Source: Albidovulum litorale (GTDB taxonomy: Bacteria > Pseudomonadota > Alphaproteobacteria > Rhodobacterales > Rhodobacteraceae). Taken from it: a stretch of 64,000 bases of DNA. The notes under the pieces were generated by a model. That model was not told the DNA's origin. It did no database searches and saw only the letters and a list, made by a program, of their open reading frames with translations. This document shows, piece by piece, positions 41,570-49,883 of the stretch; the stretch's first letter is position 1; every line of letters begins with the position of its first letter. Location: the NCBI RefSeq assembly GCF_025751495.1, contig NZ_JAOWKZ010000001.1:1086558-1150557 (forward strand), read 5' to 3'. A program made the position numbers and the translations under genes.

Positions 41570-41914
41570 CTACCCTTTTGCCGCCGCCAGTTCATCCCAG
41601 CAGGCAAGTGCTGCGGCGGAATACATCAGCGTCGGGCCACCGCCCATCTGCACCGCCATGGCAAGAACGTCGCCCAGTTCTTCCCGTGTCGCGCCCGCCT
41701 TCATCAACGCCTCGACATGGAAGTTGATGCAGGGCTCGCAGCGCAAGGCCACCGCCATGCCGAGCGCCACGTATTCCTTTTCCTTGATGCTGAGCGGCCC
41801 GTTTTCCTTCACCGCGTTCGATAGCGTTGTGAAGCCCGCCGTCGCGGCGGGAATGGTCTTGTAGAGCGCGCGCAATTCGGTGCGCGTCTGGTCGATCTGG
41901 CCCTTGTAGCTCAT
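41570..41914 (-). CDS. Carboxymuconolactone decarboxylase / AhpD-like protein
   Basis: 114-residue helical protein with the AhpD-like CxxC-His site CEPCINFH (about residues 59-66) and the flanking pattern KEKEYVALGMAVALR and GATREELGDVLAMAVQMGGGP. Family members include peroxidase-linked AhpD and carboxymuconolactone decarboxylases; the CxxC suggests a redox or peroxide-related role rather than ring cleavage. ATG 41914 gives the family N-terminus (MSYKGQIDQTRTELRALY). No oxidoreductase partner adjoins directly. Confidence 0.85.
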   Translation of the reverse strand: MSYKGQIDQTRTELRALYKTIPAATAGFTTLSNAVKENGPLSIKEKEYVALGMAVALRCEPCINFHVEALMKAGATREELGDVLAMAVQMGGGPTLMYSAAALACWDELAAAKG

Positions 41915-42010
41915 GTCGGTCTCCGCGTTGGTTTGGCGGCAGGTTTGACATGGGGCGTGCACGGTCGACTTTGACTTCGGTCAAATCCATTCAGTATTTT
42001 GAATGTGAAA

Positions 42011-42778
42011 TCAGAGCCGCCGCCGCATCAGCCAGGTGGACCAGTCCGCCTCGGTCCCGGCAAAGGCATTGAGGTCGGTCTGGCCGGAAATGCCCTGCAC
42101 CACTCCAGTGCCGGTATATTGCCAGAAGGCCCAACTTTGGCCGGGGAACTTCTGGCGCGGGTGACCGGCGACCGACCGCAGCCAGAATTCCTCACCCCTG
42201 AGTTTCCACAGTTCGTTGTCCGACCAGAAATCGACCGTCGTGTAGATCAGGGGCCGCTGGCCATAGCGCACACCGACGATGCGCTGGAAGGTCAGGATCT
42301 CGGCCCGCAGAACCGCCGGATCGGGGCGGGTGCGGCAGGTGCGGGACTGGTGATTCCATTCAACATCCAGAACCGGCGGCAGGGCGCCGGGCGTGTAGGG
42401 CACGTTGGCGATGAACCACGCCGCCTGCTCTTCAGCCGAACGGCAGAGATAGTAGAAGTGGTAGGCCCCGCGTGGGATGCCTGCACGCGCCGCGCCCTGC
42501 CAATTCTGGGCAAAGGCCGGGTCGGCATGGTCACCGCCCTCTGTCGCCTTGATGAAGGCGAAAGCCACATCAGATGCGGCGACGCGGTGCCAGTTGATAT
42601 CGCCCTGATAACGCGACACGTCGATACCGTGGATCGGGTGATGCGCGGGCGTGATACCACGCCAGTCGTAAGGGTCAATATCGCTGAACCGATGCGGGAT
42701 GCCGTCAATCCGGCCTCCACCGCAGGCTGCAAGCCCGCATACCAGTGCAAAAGCCAGAAACTGCCTGATCCGTCCCAT
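42011..42778 (-). CDS. GH25 lysozyme-like lipoprotein
   Basis: 255-residue lipoprotein: signal peptide with lipobox LAAC and Cys at residue 19, then a glycoside hydrolase family 25 domain. The family motifs DVSRYQG (about residue 53), FIKATEG and LDVEWN (DxE catalytic pair, about 140) are present. GH25 enzymes cleave the beta-1,4 link between MurNAc and GlcNAc. It follows the DAO gene on the same strand at a 42-base gap. Confidence 0.88.
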   Translation of the reverse strand: MGRIRQFLAFALVCGLAACGGGRIDGIPHRFSDIDPYDWRGITPAHHPIHGIDVSRYQGDINWHRVAASDVAFAFIKATEGGDHADPAFAQNWQGAARAGIPRGAYHFYYLCRSAEEQAAWFIANVPYTPGALPPVLDVEWNHQSRTCRTRPDPAVLRAEILTFQRIVGVRYGQRPLIYTTVDFWSDNELWKLRGEEFWLRSVAGHPRQKFPGQSWAFWQYTGTGVVQGISGQTDLNAFAGTEADWSTWLMRRRL

Positions 42779-42820
42779 TCCGCCCTCCTGCCCGGGGTCT
42801 TGCCTGTTTCAGACAGGATG

Positions 42821-43894
42821 TCACGAAAAGCGGTTTGGCGAAAGGGCTTCTACCATAGCGCGATCAATCTCCGGCGCGCGGCCGGCAATCAGGTCGGCAG
42901 CCAATTGGCTGGCAGCCGGTGCGGTCTGGAACCCGTATCCGCCCTGCCCCGCCAGCCAGAAGTACGAGGGTTCCGACGGATCGGGGCCTATGACTAGCAC
43001 CCTATCGGGCGCAAAGGTCCGAAGCCCCGCCCATGAGGCAATGAGCCGCGTCACCGGTTCGGTCACCATCGCCTCATACCGTGCGATCCCCTCGGCCAGA
43101 ACCATGTCCTCGGCCCAAGCATCATGCGGATGGGTCGGGTCCTCCTCAGCGGGAGACACGATCAGCGCACCGGCATCGGGCTTCGCATACCAGCTTTCGC
43201 CCGCGCCAAAGATCAGTGGCCAGCGGGCAGGGTCGTGGCCGCCGGGCGCGGGAATACGGGCCATCGAACGGCGGAGCGGTGTGAAACCGATGGGCCGGAT
43301 ACCGGCCATGCCGGCAACCTCATCGGCCCATGCCCCGCTGGCATTGACCACCAACTGGCCCTCGTATGTGCCCTTCCGCGTATCCGCCCGCCACAGGCCA
43401 CCCGTCCGGGCAATCGTCGTCACCCGCGCACCGGTGATGATCTCAGCCCGGTTCGCTCTTGCTTCACGCGCAAAGGTCTGGATCAGCAGGTCCGTGTCGA
43501 TATCCTCGGCATGTGCGCCATAAGCCGCCCTGTCCAGCCGCGCCGGATCAAGAATCGGCACAATGTCGCGCGCCGCCTCGACTGCGATTTCCTCCAGGCC
43601 GAGGGCCTCGCAATCAGCTTCGAACGGCGCACGTTCCTCCTGTGACGCAACCAGCAACATGCCGCGCGGGCTGAGAACACCCGTATGGCGTAGATGGGCA
43701 CCGCTCGCCCGCGCCAGCGCGACGACCGGCGCGAGGCCGTAATTCGGCTCATAAAGCGCGGCGGACCGGCCGGATGTGTGATAGGCGAGGTGATCCTCAG
43801 CCTCCAGGAGCACGACCTTCCCCAGATGCGACAGCCGCGCAGCAGCCGAGACCCCGGCAATGCCGCCACCGATGATCAGGAAATCCGTGGTCAT
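42821..43894 (-). CDS. FAD-dependent oxidoreductase of the D-amino-acid oxidase (DAO) family
   Basis: 357-residue flavoenzyme with an N-terminal dinucleotide-binding motif GGGIAGVSAAARL (residues 8-20) and the DAO C-terminal pattern (GLRTFAPDRVLVIGPDPSEPSYFWLAGQGGYGFQTAPAASQLAADL). Substrate is unknown; glycine oxidase, D-arginine dehydrogenase and sarcosine-type oxidases share this fold. Its ATG overlaps the stop of the M3 peptidase gene upstream (ATGA), so the two are translationally coupled. Confidence 0.83.
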   Translation of the reverse strand: MTTDFLIIGGGIAGVSAAARLSHLGKVVLLEAEDHLAYHTSGRSAALYEPNYGLAPVVALARASGAHLRHTGVLSPRGMLLVASQEERAPFEADCEALGLEEIAVEAARDIVPILDPARLDRAAYGAHAEDIDTDLLIQTFAREARANRAEIITGARVTTIARTGGLWRADTRKGTYEGQLVVNASGAWADEVAGMAGIRPIGFTPLRRSMARIPAPGGHDPARWPLIFGAGESWYAKPDAGALIVSPAEEDPTHPHDAWAEDMVLAEGIARYEAMVTEPVTRLIASWAGLRTFAPDRVLVIGPDPSEPSYFWLAGQGGYGFQTAPAASQLAADLIAGRAPEIDRAMVEALSPNRFS

Positions 43895-45921
43895 GCCGCA
43901 GGTTCCAGAAGACCACGCCCCTTCAGAAGCGGTTCCACCCCCGGCATTTTGCCCCGGAATGCGGTGTAAAGCGCATCGGCTTCCTGAGACCCGCCCGCTG
44001 ACAGGATGTGCTCTTCAAGTCGCTGCGCCGTATCAGCATCGAAGGCATCCCCGGCTTCGCGGAACGCCTCGAAGGCATCGGCATCCATCACTTCGGACCA
44101 CATGTAGCTGTAATAGCCCGAGGAATAGCCGTCGCCTGCGAAGACATGGGCGAAATGCGGGGTGGCGTGGCGCATGCGGATCGCGTGGGGCATGCCGATC
44201 TCTTTAAGCACCTTGGCCTGCACCGCCATAGGATCGGCCGGTCCGGCCCCCTCGTGGAAGGCCAGATCGACGAGCGCGGACGCCACATATTCGACCGTGG
44301 CGAAGCCCTGATCATAGGTCGATGCCGCCAGAAGCCGGTCACGCAAGGCGGCGGGCATCGGCTGGCCGGTCTTCACATGCCGGGCATGGTTGTCGAGCAC
44401 TTCGGGCACTTCCAGCCAGTGTTCGTAAAGCTGGCTCGGCAGTTCGACGAAATCACGGGCGACCGAGGTGCCGGAGATGAAGCCATAGGTGACGTCCGAC
44501 AGCATCTGATGCAGCGCGTGGCCGAATTCGTGGAAAAGTGTGCGCGCATCGTCCCATGAGAGCAGCGCCGGTTCCCCCTTCGCGGGTCTTGCAAAGTTGC
44601 AGACATTCACGACAACGGGCCGTTGATCGCCGCCGAGCTTGCGCTGTTCGCGGAAGGCCGAACACCATGCGCCCGAGCGTTTCGACGATCGCGCGAACCA
44701 GTCGCCGATGAAGACTGCGATGTGACGTCCGCCCCGTGTCACCTCCCAGGCCCGCGCATCGGTATGATAGAGCGGTACGTCGAGCGGCCGGAACTCCAGT
44801 CCGAACAGCCGGGTGGCACAGTCGAAGGCCGCGCCGATCATCGCCTCAAGCCCGAAATAAGGCTTCAGCTCGCCTTCATCGAGGTCATGATCGGCCAGCC
44901 GCCGCTTTTCGGAGTAATAGCGCCAGTCCCAGGCCTCCAGATCGCCATTGATGCCGTCCGCATGCATCATCCGCGTCAGCACCTCTCCATCCGCCATGGC
45001 CTTGGCCCGCGCCGGTTCCCAGACCCGCATGAGAAGGTCGCGCACCGCGTCCGGCGTTCTGGCCATTTCGGGTTCCAGCTTGTAGGCGGCGAAGCTGTCG
45101 TAACCCAACAGCCTTGCCCGCTCCTCCCGCAGCTTCAGGATTTCGGCCGCCAGCGCCCGGTTGTCGGTCGCGCCACCATTCGCACCGCGCGCAGTCCATG
45201 CCTCATAGGCCTTTTCGCGCAGATCGCGGCGGAGCGAGAATTGCAGGAATGGCACCACGAGCGAGCGGCTGAGCGTCAGCACATGGCCCGGCTGCCCGCG
45301 CTCTTCGGCGGCGGCCTTTGCGGCGGCGATGACGAAATCCGGCAACCCGTCCAGATCCGCCTCGGCCAGCGGCATCCACCAGTCGCGTTCATCGGCCAGA
45401 AGGTTCTGGGTGAAGGACGTCGAGAGCACCGCCAGCCGTTCCTTGACCTCGGCCATGCGCTTGCGGCCTGCCGCGTCCAGCGCCGCGCCGGCGCGGATGA
45501 ACATGCGCCGGTACAGCTCCAGCACCCGGGATTGTTCCGCCGACAGACCCAGCGTATCGCGGCCCGACCACAAAGCCTCGATCCGCGCGAACAGGGCCGC
45601 ATTCATCGTCACTTCCGACGAGAACGCGGCCATCTTCGGCGCCAGATCGCGCTGCAAGGCCTCTCGTTCCGGCGTCGAATCCGCGCCTGCAAGGTTGTAG
45701 AACACGCCCGCCACCCGGTTTAGCGCCTCCTCGGCCAGTTCCAGCGCCTCAACCGTATTGGTGAAACCGGGCGGCTCGGCATTTCCGGCAATCGCCGCGA
45801 TATTCGCCCGCGCCTCGGTTAAAGCCCACTCGAAGGCAGGGGCGAAATCCGCATCCCGGATCGCGTCAAAGGGCGGCAGATCAAACTCACCGGTCCAGGG
45901 CTCAAGCAACGGATTGGTCAT
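43891..45921 (-). CDS. M3-family zinc metallopeptidase (oligopeptidase/peptidyl-dipeptidase)
   Basis: 676-residue cytoplasmic thimet-type peptidase. The zinc site HEFGH lies at residues 464-468 with the third ligand Glu expected downstream; the N-terminal half is the long helical M3 dome. The pattern is close to Dcp/PrlC, but neither can be named with certainty. Its stop overlaps the DAO start. A gene-end repeat and a hairpin separate it from the MoeB-like gene upstream. Confidence 0.9.
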   Translation of the reverse strand: MTNPLLEPWTGEFDLPPFDAIRDADFAPAFEWALTEARANIAAIAGNAEPPGFTNTVEALELAEEALNRVAGVFYNLAGADSTPEREALQRDLAPKMAAFSSEVTMNAALFARIEALWSGRDTLGLSAEQSRVLELYRRMFIRAGAALDAAGRKRMAEVKERLAVLSTSFTQNLLADERDWWMPLAEADLDGLPDFVIAAAKAAAEERGQPGHVLTLSRSLVVPFLQFSLRRDLREKAYEAWTARGANGGATDNRALAAEILKLREERARLLGYDSFAAYKLEPEMARTPDAVRDLLMRVWEPARAKAMADGEVLTRMMHADGINGDLEAWDWRYYSEKRRLADHDLDEGELKPYFGLEAMIGAAFDCATRLFGLEFRPLDVPLYHTDARAWEVTRGGRHIAVFIGDWFARSSKRSGAWCSAFREQRKLGGDQRPVVVNVCNFARPAKGEPALLSWDDARTLFHEFGHALHQMLSDVTYGFISGTSVARDFVELPSQLYEHWLEVPEVLDNHARHVKTGQPMPAALRDRLLAASTYDQGFATVEYVASALVDLAFHEGAGPADPMAVQAKVLKEIGMPHAIRMRHATPHFAHVFAGDGYSSGYYSYMWSEVMDADAFEAFREAGDAFDADTAQRLEEHILSAGGSQEADALYTAFRGKMPGVEPLLKGRGLLEPAA

Positions 45922-45983
45922 GGGTTTCTCCTTTGAGCGCGAAGCTAGGCGCGTGAGCCGTCAAAGACCAGAACCAGCTCTCA

Positions 45984-46015
45984 CTTTCTGTCGGGAAAAT
46001 ACTCCCGCCGGAGGC
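45984..46015 (+). repeat. Dispersed gene-end element, copy C
   Basis: Read on the minus strand after the MoeB-like gene: CTCCGGCGGGAGTATTTT followed by CCCGACAGAAAG. The CTCC/GGAG core is a short stem with a T-rich 3' side, so this part alone resembles an intrinsic terminator. A perfect hairpin (46025-46041) lies just before it in the direction of transcription. Confidence 0.7.
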
Positions 46016-46024
46016 GCGGGCCGA

Positions 46025-46041
46025 GGGGGCTCGATGCCCCC
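46025..46041 (-). terminator. Hairpin after the MoeB/ThiF-like gene
   Basis: GGGGGC and GCCCCC form a perfect 6-bp stem with a TCGAT loop, 12 bases after the gene's stop codon. The gene-end repeat (copy C) follows. Confidence 0.6.
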
Positions 46042-46052
46042 CGAGGGCCGCC

Positions 46053-47087
46053 CTACCCGCAACCGCAGACCGCGCAGCCCGGACTGCGCTTCAAAGCGAT
46101 CTGGCGGCTTTCACCGTAAAGTGCGTCATAGATAAGCATCCTGCCGCGCAGACCCTCGCCCGCCCCGGTGATCTCCTTGATCGCCTCGACCGCCATCATC
46201 GACCCGACGACTCCAGGCAAGGCGCCCATCACGCCCGCGACCGCACAGGCGGGCGCAAGGCCATCGGCAGGACGGTCGGGAAAGATACAAGCATAGCAGG
46301 GGGCACCCCGCGCCGGGTCGTAAAGGCTGATCTGGCCTTCCCACTGCGTGATCGCGGCCGAAATCAGCGGCTTCTTCGCGGCGACGGCGGCGGCGTTGAC
46401 CATGTAACGCGTGTCGAAATTGTCTGACCCGTCGAGGATCAGATCATATTCGGCAAAAAGCGCGACCGCCTCACCCTCACCAAGCCGCCGGTTATAGGGC
46501 TTCACCGAAATGAACGGGTTCAATGCCTTCATCGCCGCTTCGGCTGAAAAAACCTTCGGCTGGCCGATCCTCGCGTCGGTATGGATCACCTGCCGCTGAA
46601 GGTTGGAGTTTGACACCTCGTCATCGTCGATCACCCCGATCGTGCCCACCCCTGCCGCCGTGAGATAGAGGAGCGCCGGAGAACCGAGCCCGCCCGCGCC
46701 GATGACCAGAACCTTCGCGTCTTTCAGCCGTCTTTGCCCCATGCCGCCCACTTCGCGCAGCACGATATGGCGGGCATAGCGGTCAAGCTCGGCTTCCGAG
46801 AATGGGCCCGATGACGCGGGCGCGGCGGCTATGTTCTCCGCCTTTACTCTCAACCACGCCAGGAAACCGCGATAGGCCAGTCCCGCCGCCAGAGCGACGC
46901 CCAGCGCCGCCCAAGGCCGCCAGTCGTCGCCCAGAGCCGCGCGCATCGCATTTCCCTCGGGCAGCGCCAAAAGCGCCAGCATCACCCCGGCCCAAAGAAG
47001 CCCGAGCATGGCGAGGATCATCCGCCCCGGTAGCCGCAGGACGAGGCCAAGCGCCACCAATGCCACCGCGATCAGAAAGACGCTCAT
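46053..47087 (-). CDS. MoeB/ThiF-family adenylyltransferase with N-terminal membrane anchor
   Basis: 344-residue E1-like enzyme. Residues 1-80 hold three hydrophobic segments, then a full adenylyltransferase domain: [39 protein letters not shown] (about 130-170) and zinc-type cysteines CYAC and CAVCG near the end. MoeB and ThiF activate the C-terminal glycine of MoaD or ThiS for sulfur transfer; neither partner is nearby. The membrane extension is not usual for these proteins. Its ATG overlaps the dut stop. Confidence 0.83.
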   Translation of the reverse strand: MSVFLIAVALVALGLVLRLPGRMILAMLGLLWAGVMLALLALPEGNAMRAALGDDWRPWAALGVALAAGLAYRGFLAWLRVKAENIAAAPASSGPFSEAELDRYARHIVLREVGGMGQRRLKDAKVLVIGAGGLGSPALLYLTAAGVGTIGVIDDDEVSNSNLQRQVIHTDARIGQPKVFSAEAAMKALNPFISVKPYNRRLGEGEAVALFAEYDLILDGSDNFDTRYMVNAAAVAAKKPLISAAITQWEGQISLYDPARGAPCYACIFPDRPADGLAPACAVAGVMGALPGVVGSMMAVEAIKEITGAGEGLRGRMLIYDALYGESRQIALKRSPGCAVCGCG

Positions 47088-47551
47088 TGCCGCCCCGTGG
47101 AGCCGAACCCGCCCGTTCCGCGCGCAGTCTCGCCCAATGCGTCGACCGGCTCGAACGCCGCCTGCACGACCGGCGCCACGATCATCTGGGCGATGCGGTC
47201 GCCATGGGCGACAGTAAAGGGCTCTGCTCCAAGATTGATCAGCAGCACTCCCAAAGGCCCGCGATAGTCGCTGTCGATCGTGCCGGGCGTATTGGGCAGC
47301 GATATTCCGTGCTTCAGCGCCAGCCCGGAGCGCGGCCGGATCTGCATCTCGAACCCCGCCGGAATCTCTACCCTGAGCCCGGTCGGTACGATCCGCCGCT
47401 CCATCGGGTTTAGGACAAAGCCCGCCGCGCGCATCTCCCCGGGCAGGTTCGCACGGATATCCGCGCCCGCCGCGCCGTCCGTCTCATAAGACGGCAAGGG
47501 CACCGCAGGGTCCGCCCAATCCTCGCGCAGAACCCGAATCGTCGGGATCAT
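47084..47551 (-). CDS. dut: Deoxyuridine 5'-triphosphate nucleotidohydrolase (dUTPase)
   Basis: 155-residue trimeric dUTPase: hydrolyses dUTP to dUMP and diphosphate. Motifs: [11 protein letters not shown] (motif 1, about residue 23), [12 protein letters not shown] (motif 2), [19 protein letters not shown] (motif 3), RIAQMIV (motif 4) and the flexible C-terminal GTGGFGSTG (motif 5). ATG 47551 ([12 protein letters not shown]) is fixed by homology; its ribosome-binding region lies inside gene-end repeat copy D. It overlaps the MoeB gene (ATGA). Confidence 0.94.
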   Translation of the reverse strand: MIPTIRVLREDWADPAVPLPSYETDGAAGADIRANLPGEMRAAGFVLNPMERRIVPTGLRVEIPAGFEMQIRPRSGLALKHGISLPNTPGTIDSDYRGPLGVLLINLGAEPFTVAHGDRIAQMIVAPVVQAAFEPVDALGETARGTGGFGSTGRQ

Positions 47552-47560
47552 CGCCTGCCC

Positions 47561-47593
47561 CTTCTTCTTGGCCAAAATACTCCCGCCGGAGGC
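47561..47593 (+). repeat. Dispersed gene-end element, copy D
   Basis: On the minus strand, after coaBC, it reads CTCCGGCGGGAGTATTTT, then GGCC and AAGAAGAAG. It ends 10 bases before the dut ATG, so its purine-rich end probably supplies the dut ribosome-binding site. Confidence 0.72.
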
Positions 47594-47600
47594 ATTTGCC

Positions 47601-48806
47601 CTATCCACCAGCGCCCAAAGCCGCAGCGATGCGCGCGGCAAGCCCCCTTGCCACCTCATCCTTCGGCAGGCGCGGCCATTCCTCGGCCCCTGTTTCACTG
47701 ATCAGCGTCACCGCGTTCTCGGTCCCGCCCATGATGCCCGTGGCCGGGCGCACATCATTGGCGACGATCCAGTCACAGTGCTTGCGCTCCCGTTTGGTGG
47801 TCGCATGGGCGACCACGTCATCGGTCTCGGCGGCAAAGCCGACGACGAGCGCGGGGCGGCCCTTCTTCATCTGCGATATCGTTGCGAGGATGTCGGGATT
47901 CTCGGCGAAGTCGAGCGCAGGGGCCTTGCCCGACCCGTCCTTCTTCATCTTGGACCCCGAAGCATTCGCCACCCGCCAGTCGGCCACGGCGGCGGCGCAG
48001 ATGACCGCATCGGCGGGGAGCGCGGTCTTCACCGCGTCCAGCATCTGACGGGCCGTCTCGATCTGCACAACCTCCACCCCGCCCGGCGGCGGCACAGAGG
48101 CGGGCCCGGTCACGAACGTGACCCGCGCGCCCAAATCCCGCAATGCCCGGGCCAATGCGGTTCCCTGCGCGCCCGAGGAGCGGTTGGCGATATAACGCAC
48201 CGGGTCGATGGGTTCATGCGTGGGGCCCGAGGTTACGACCACATGGCGGCCCTGCAAGGGGCCGTCGCCCATCATCGCCTCGATCCCCGCGACAATCTCC
48301 AGAGGCTCCGCCATCCGCCCCGGCCCGTATTCGCCGCAGGCCATATCGCCCTCATTCGGGCCGACAAAACGGATGTCATCGGCGCGCAGCATCGCGATGT
48401 TGCGCTGGGTGGCGCGGTGCAGCCACATCCGCACATTCATCGCCGGTGCGATCAGCACCTTCTTGTCGGTCGCCATCAGCAGCGTCGAGGCAAGGTCGTC
48501 TGCATGTCCTCCTGCCATCTTCGCCATCAGGTCCGCCGTCGCGGGTGCCACCACGACCAGATCGGCGGCGCGGCTCAGTTCGATATGCCCCATCTCCGCC
48601 TCGTCGGTCAGATCGAAAAGGTGGCGGTAGCATTTCTCACCGGCCAAAGCGGCAACCGACAAAGGCGTCACAAACTCCTCGCCCGCCCGTGTCAGAACCG
48701 GAGTCACCGCCGCGCCCCGCTCCCTGAGCCGCCGGATCAGGTCGAGCGATTTATAGGCTGCGATGCCGCCGCCGATGATCAGAAGGATGCGCTTGCCCGA
48801 AAGCAT
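47601..48806 (-). CDS. coaBC: Bifunctional phosphopantothenoylcysteine decarboxylase / phosphopantothenate-cysteine ligase
   Basis: 401-residue coenzyme A biosynthesis enzyme. The N-terminal flavin decarboxylase (CoaC, about 1-185) has [34 protein letters not shown] and APAMNVRMW with the Asn substrate-recognition motif; the C-terminal ligase (CoaB, about 190-401) has [21 protein letters not shown] and AAVADWR. It makes 4'-phosphopantetheine from 4'-phosphopantothenate and cysteine. The neighbouring dut gene reproduces the common coaBC-dut order. Confidence 0.94.
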   Translation of the reverse strand: MLSGKRILLIIGGGIAAYKSLDLIRRLRERGAAVTPVLTRAGEEFVTPLSVAALAGEKCYRHLFDLTDEAEMGHIELSRAADLVVVAPATADLMAKMAGGHADDLASTLLMATDKKVLIAPAMNVRMWLHRATQRNIAMLRADDIRFVGPNEGDMACGEYGPGRMAEPLEIVAGIEAMMGDGPLQGRHVVVTSGPTHEPIDPVRYIANRSSGAQGTALARALRDLGARVTFVTGPASVPPPGGVEVVQIETARQMLDAVKTALPADAVICAAAVADWRVANASGSKMKKDGSGKAPALDFAENPDILATISQMKKGRPALVVGFAAETDDVVAHATTKRERKHCDWIVANDVRPATGIMGGTENAVTLISETGAEEWPRLPKDEVARGLAARIAAALGAGG

Positions 48807-48959
48807 GGGGGCCTCATTCGCTTGTCCCCCAAAGGATTAGGGTGCCCCCGCCCCGAAGACAAGCCGCAGGCTGCATCACGGATGGTGATGGACTGGCCCA
48901 CGAAGTTGAACGTGACGCGGGCCAAAGGCCGCGCTAGCAAGCAAAAAACGGAGGCAAAC

Positions 48960-49829
48960 ATGACCTATCATCTCGCCATCGGCGACAGGTCCTATTCCAG
49001 CTGGTCGCTGCGCGGCTGGCTGTTGTTCGAAAAGTTCGGAATTCCGGTCAAATGCCATACCGGCATCCTCTATTCCGATGATTTTCAGCGCCTTATGTCA
49101 GAATTTGCCCCCGCCCGTCTGGTTCCGGCAATGCGCACACCCGAAGGCGAGGTGATCGGCGAAAGCCTCGCCATCGCCGAAGCATTGGCCGAACGCCACC
49201 CAGAGGCCGGCCTCTGGCCCGAAGATCCCGCCGCCCGCGCGATGGCCCGCTACATGGCGGCCGAGATGTGCTCGGGGTTTACCGCGCTTCGCGGCGACTG
49301 CGCCATGAACCTGCTGCTGAGCTATGAGGACAGCGCCCCACGGCCCGAGGTTATGGCCGACCTCGCCCGGATTGAACTCATCTGGACCCGCGCCCGCGAA
49401 CGGTTCGGCGCGGAGGGCCCGTGGCTCTTTGGCCGCTACACGGCGGCCGATGCGTTCTTCGCCCCGGTGGCGACGCGGATCGCCACCTACAATCTGCCCG
49501 TTTCGGACGCGGCCATGGCCTATGTGAACGCGCATCTTGCCGATCCCTCCTTCCGCCGCTGGCGGGCGATGGGCAAGGCGCAGAACCTGATCCAGCCAAG
49601 TTACGCCAAGCCCTATGCCGAACGGCCCTGGCCCGGCCCGATGCCACTGGCCGCAAAGATCGCCGATGGCCCGTCGGAGAACACGGCCTGCCCCTATTCC
49701 GGCGCCCCGGTGACCGACTTCCTCACATTGGACGGCAAGGTCTGGGGCTTCTGCAACCCGTTCTGCCGCGACAAGACGCTGGCCGATCCGGAAGTCTGGC
49801 CCGCCTTCATGGCAATGGTGGCGCGTTAA
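48960..49829 (+). CDS. Glutathione S-transferase with TRASH-like C-terminal cysteine motif
   Basis: 289-residue protein. The N-terminal half is a GST thioredoxin-like domain (GDRSYSSWSLRGWLLFEKFGIP) and the middle is GST helical domain (residues 90-220). The C-terminus adds C244-x20-C265-x3-C269 (ACPYSGAP ... GFCNPFCRDK), matching the spacing C-x(19-22)-C-x3-C of TRASH metal-binding motifs. This fusion is unusual. Its ATG is 48960 with GGAGGC upstream. Substrate unknown; a metal- or redox-linked role is inferred. Confidence 0.82.
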   Translation: MTYHLAIGDRSYSSWSLRGWLLFEKFGIPVKCHTGILYSDDFQRLMSEFAPARLVPAMRTPEGEVIGESLAIAEALAERHPEAGLWPEDPAARAMARYMAAEMCSGFTALRGDCAMNLLLSYEDSAPRPEVMADLARIELIWTRARERFGAEGPWLFGRYTAADAFFAPVATRIATYNLPVSDAAMAYVNAHLADPSFRRWRAMGKAQNLIQPSYAKPYAERPWPGPMPLAAKIADGPSENTACPYSGAPVTDFLTLDGKVWGFCNPFCRDKTLADPEVWPAFMAMVAR

Positions 49830-49883
49830 TCATTCCTAAACCACGCCCGGAGTAGCCGTTAACCAATCTGAAGGGGACGGCTC

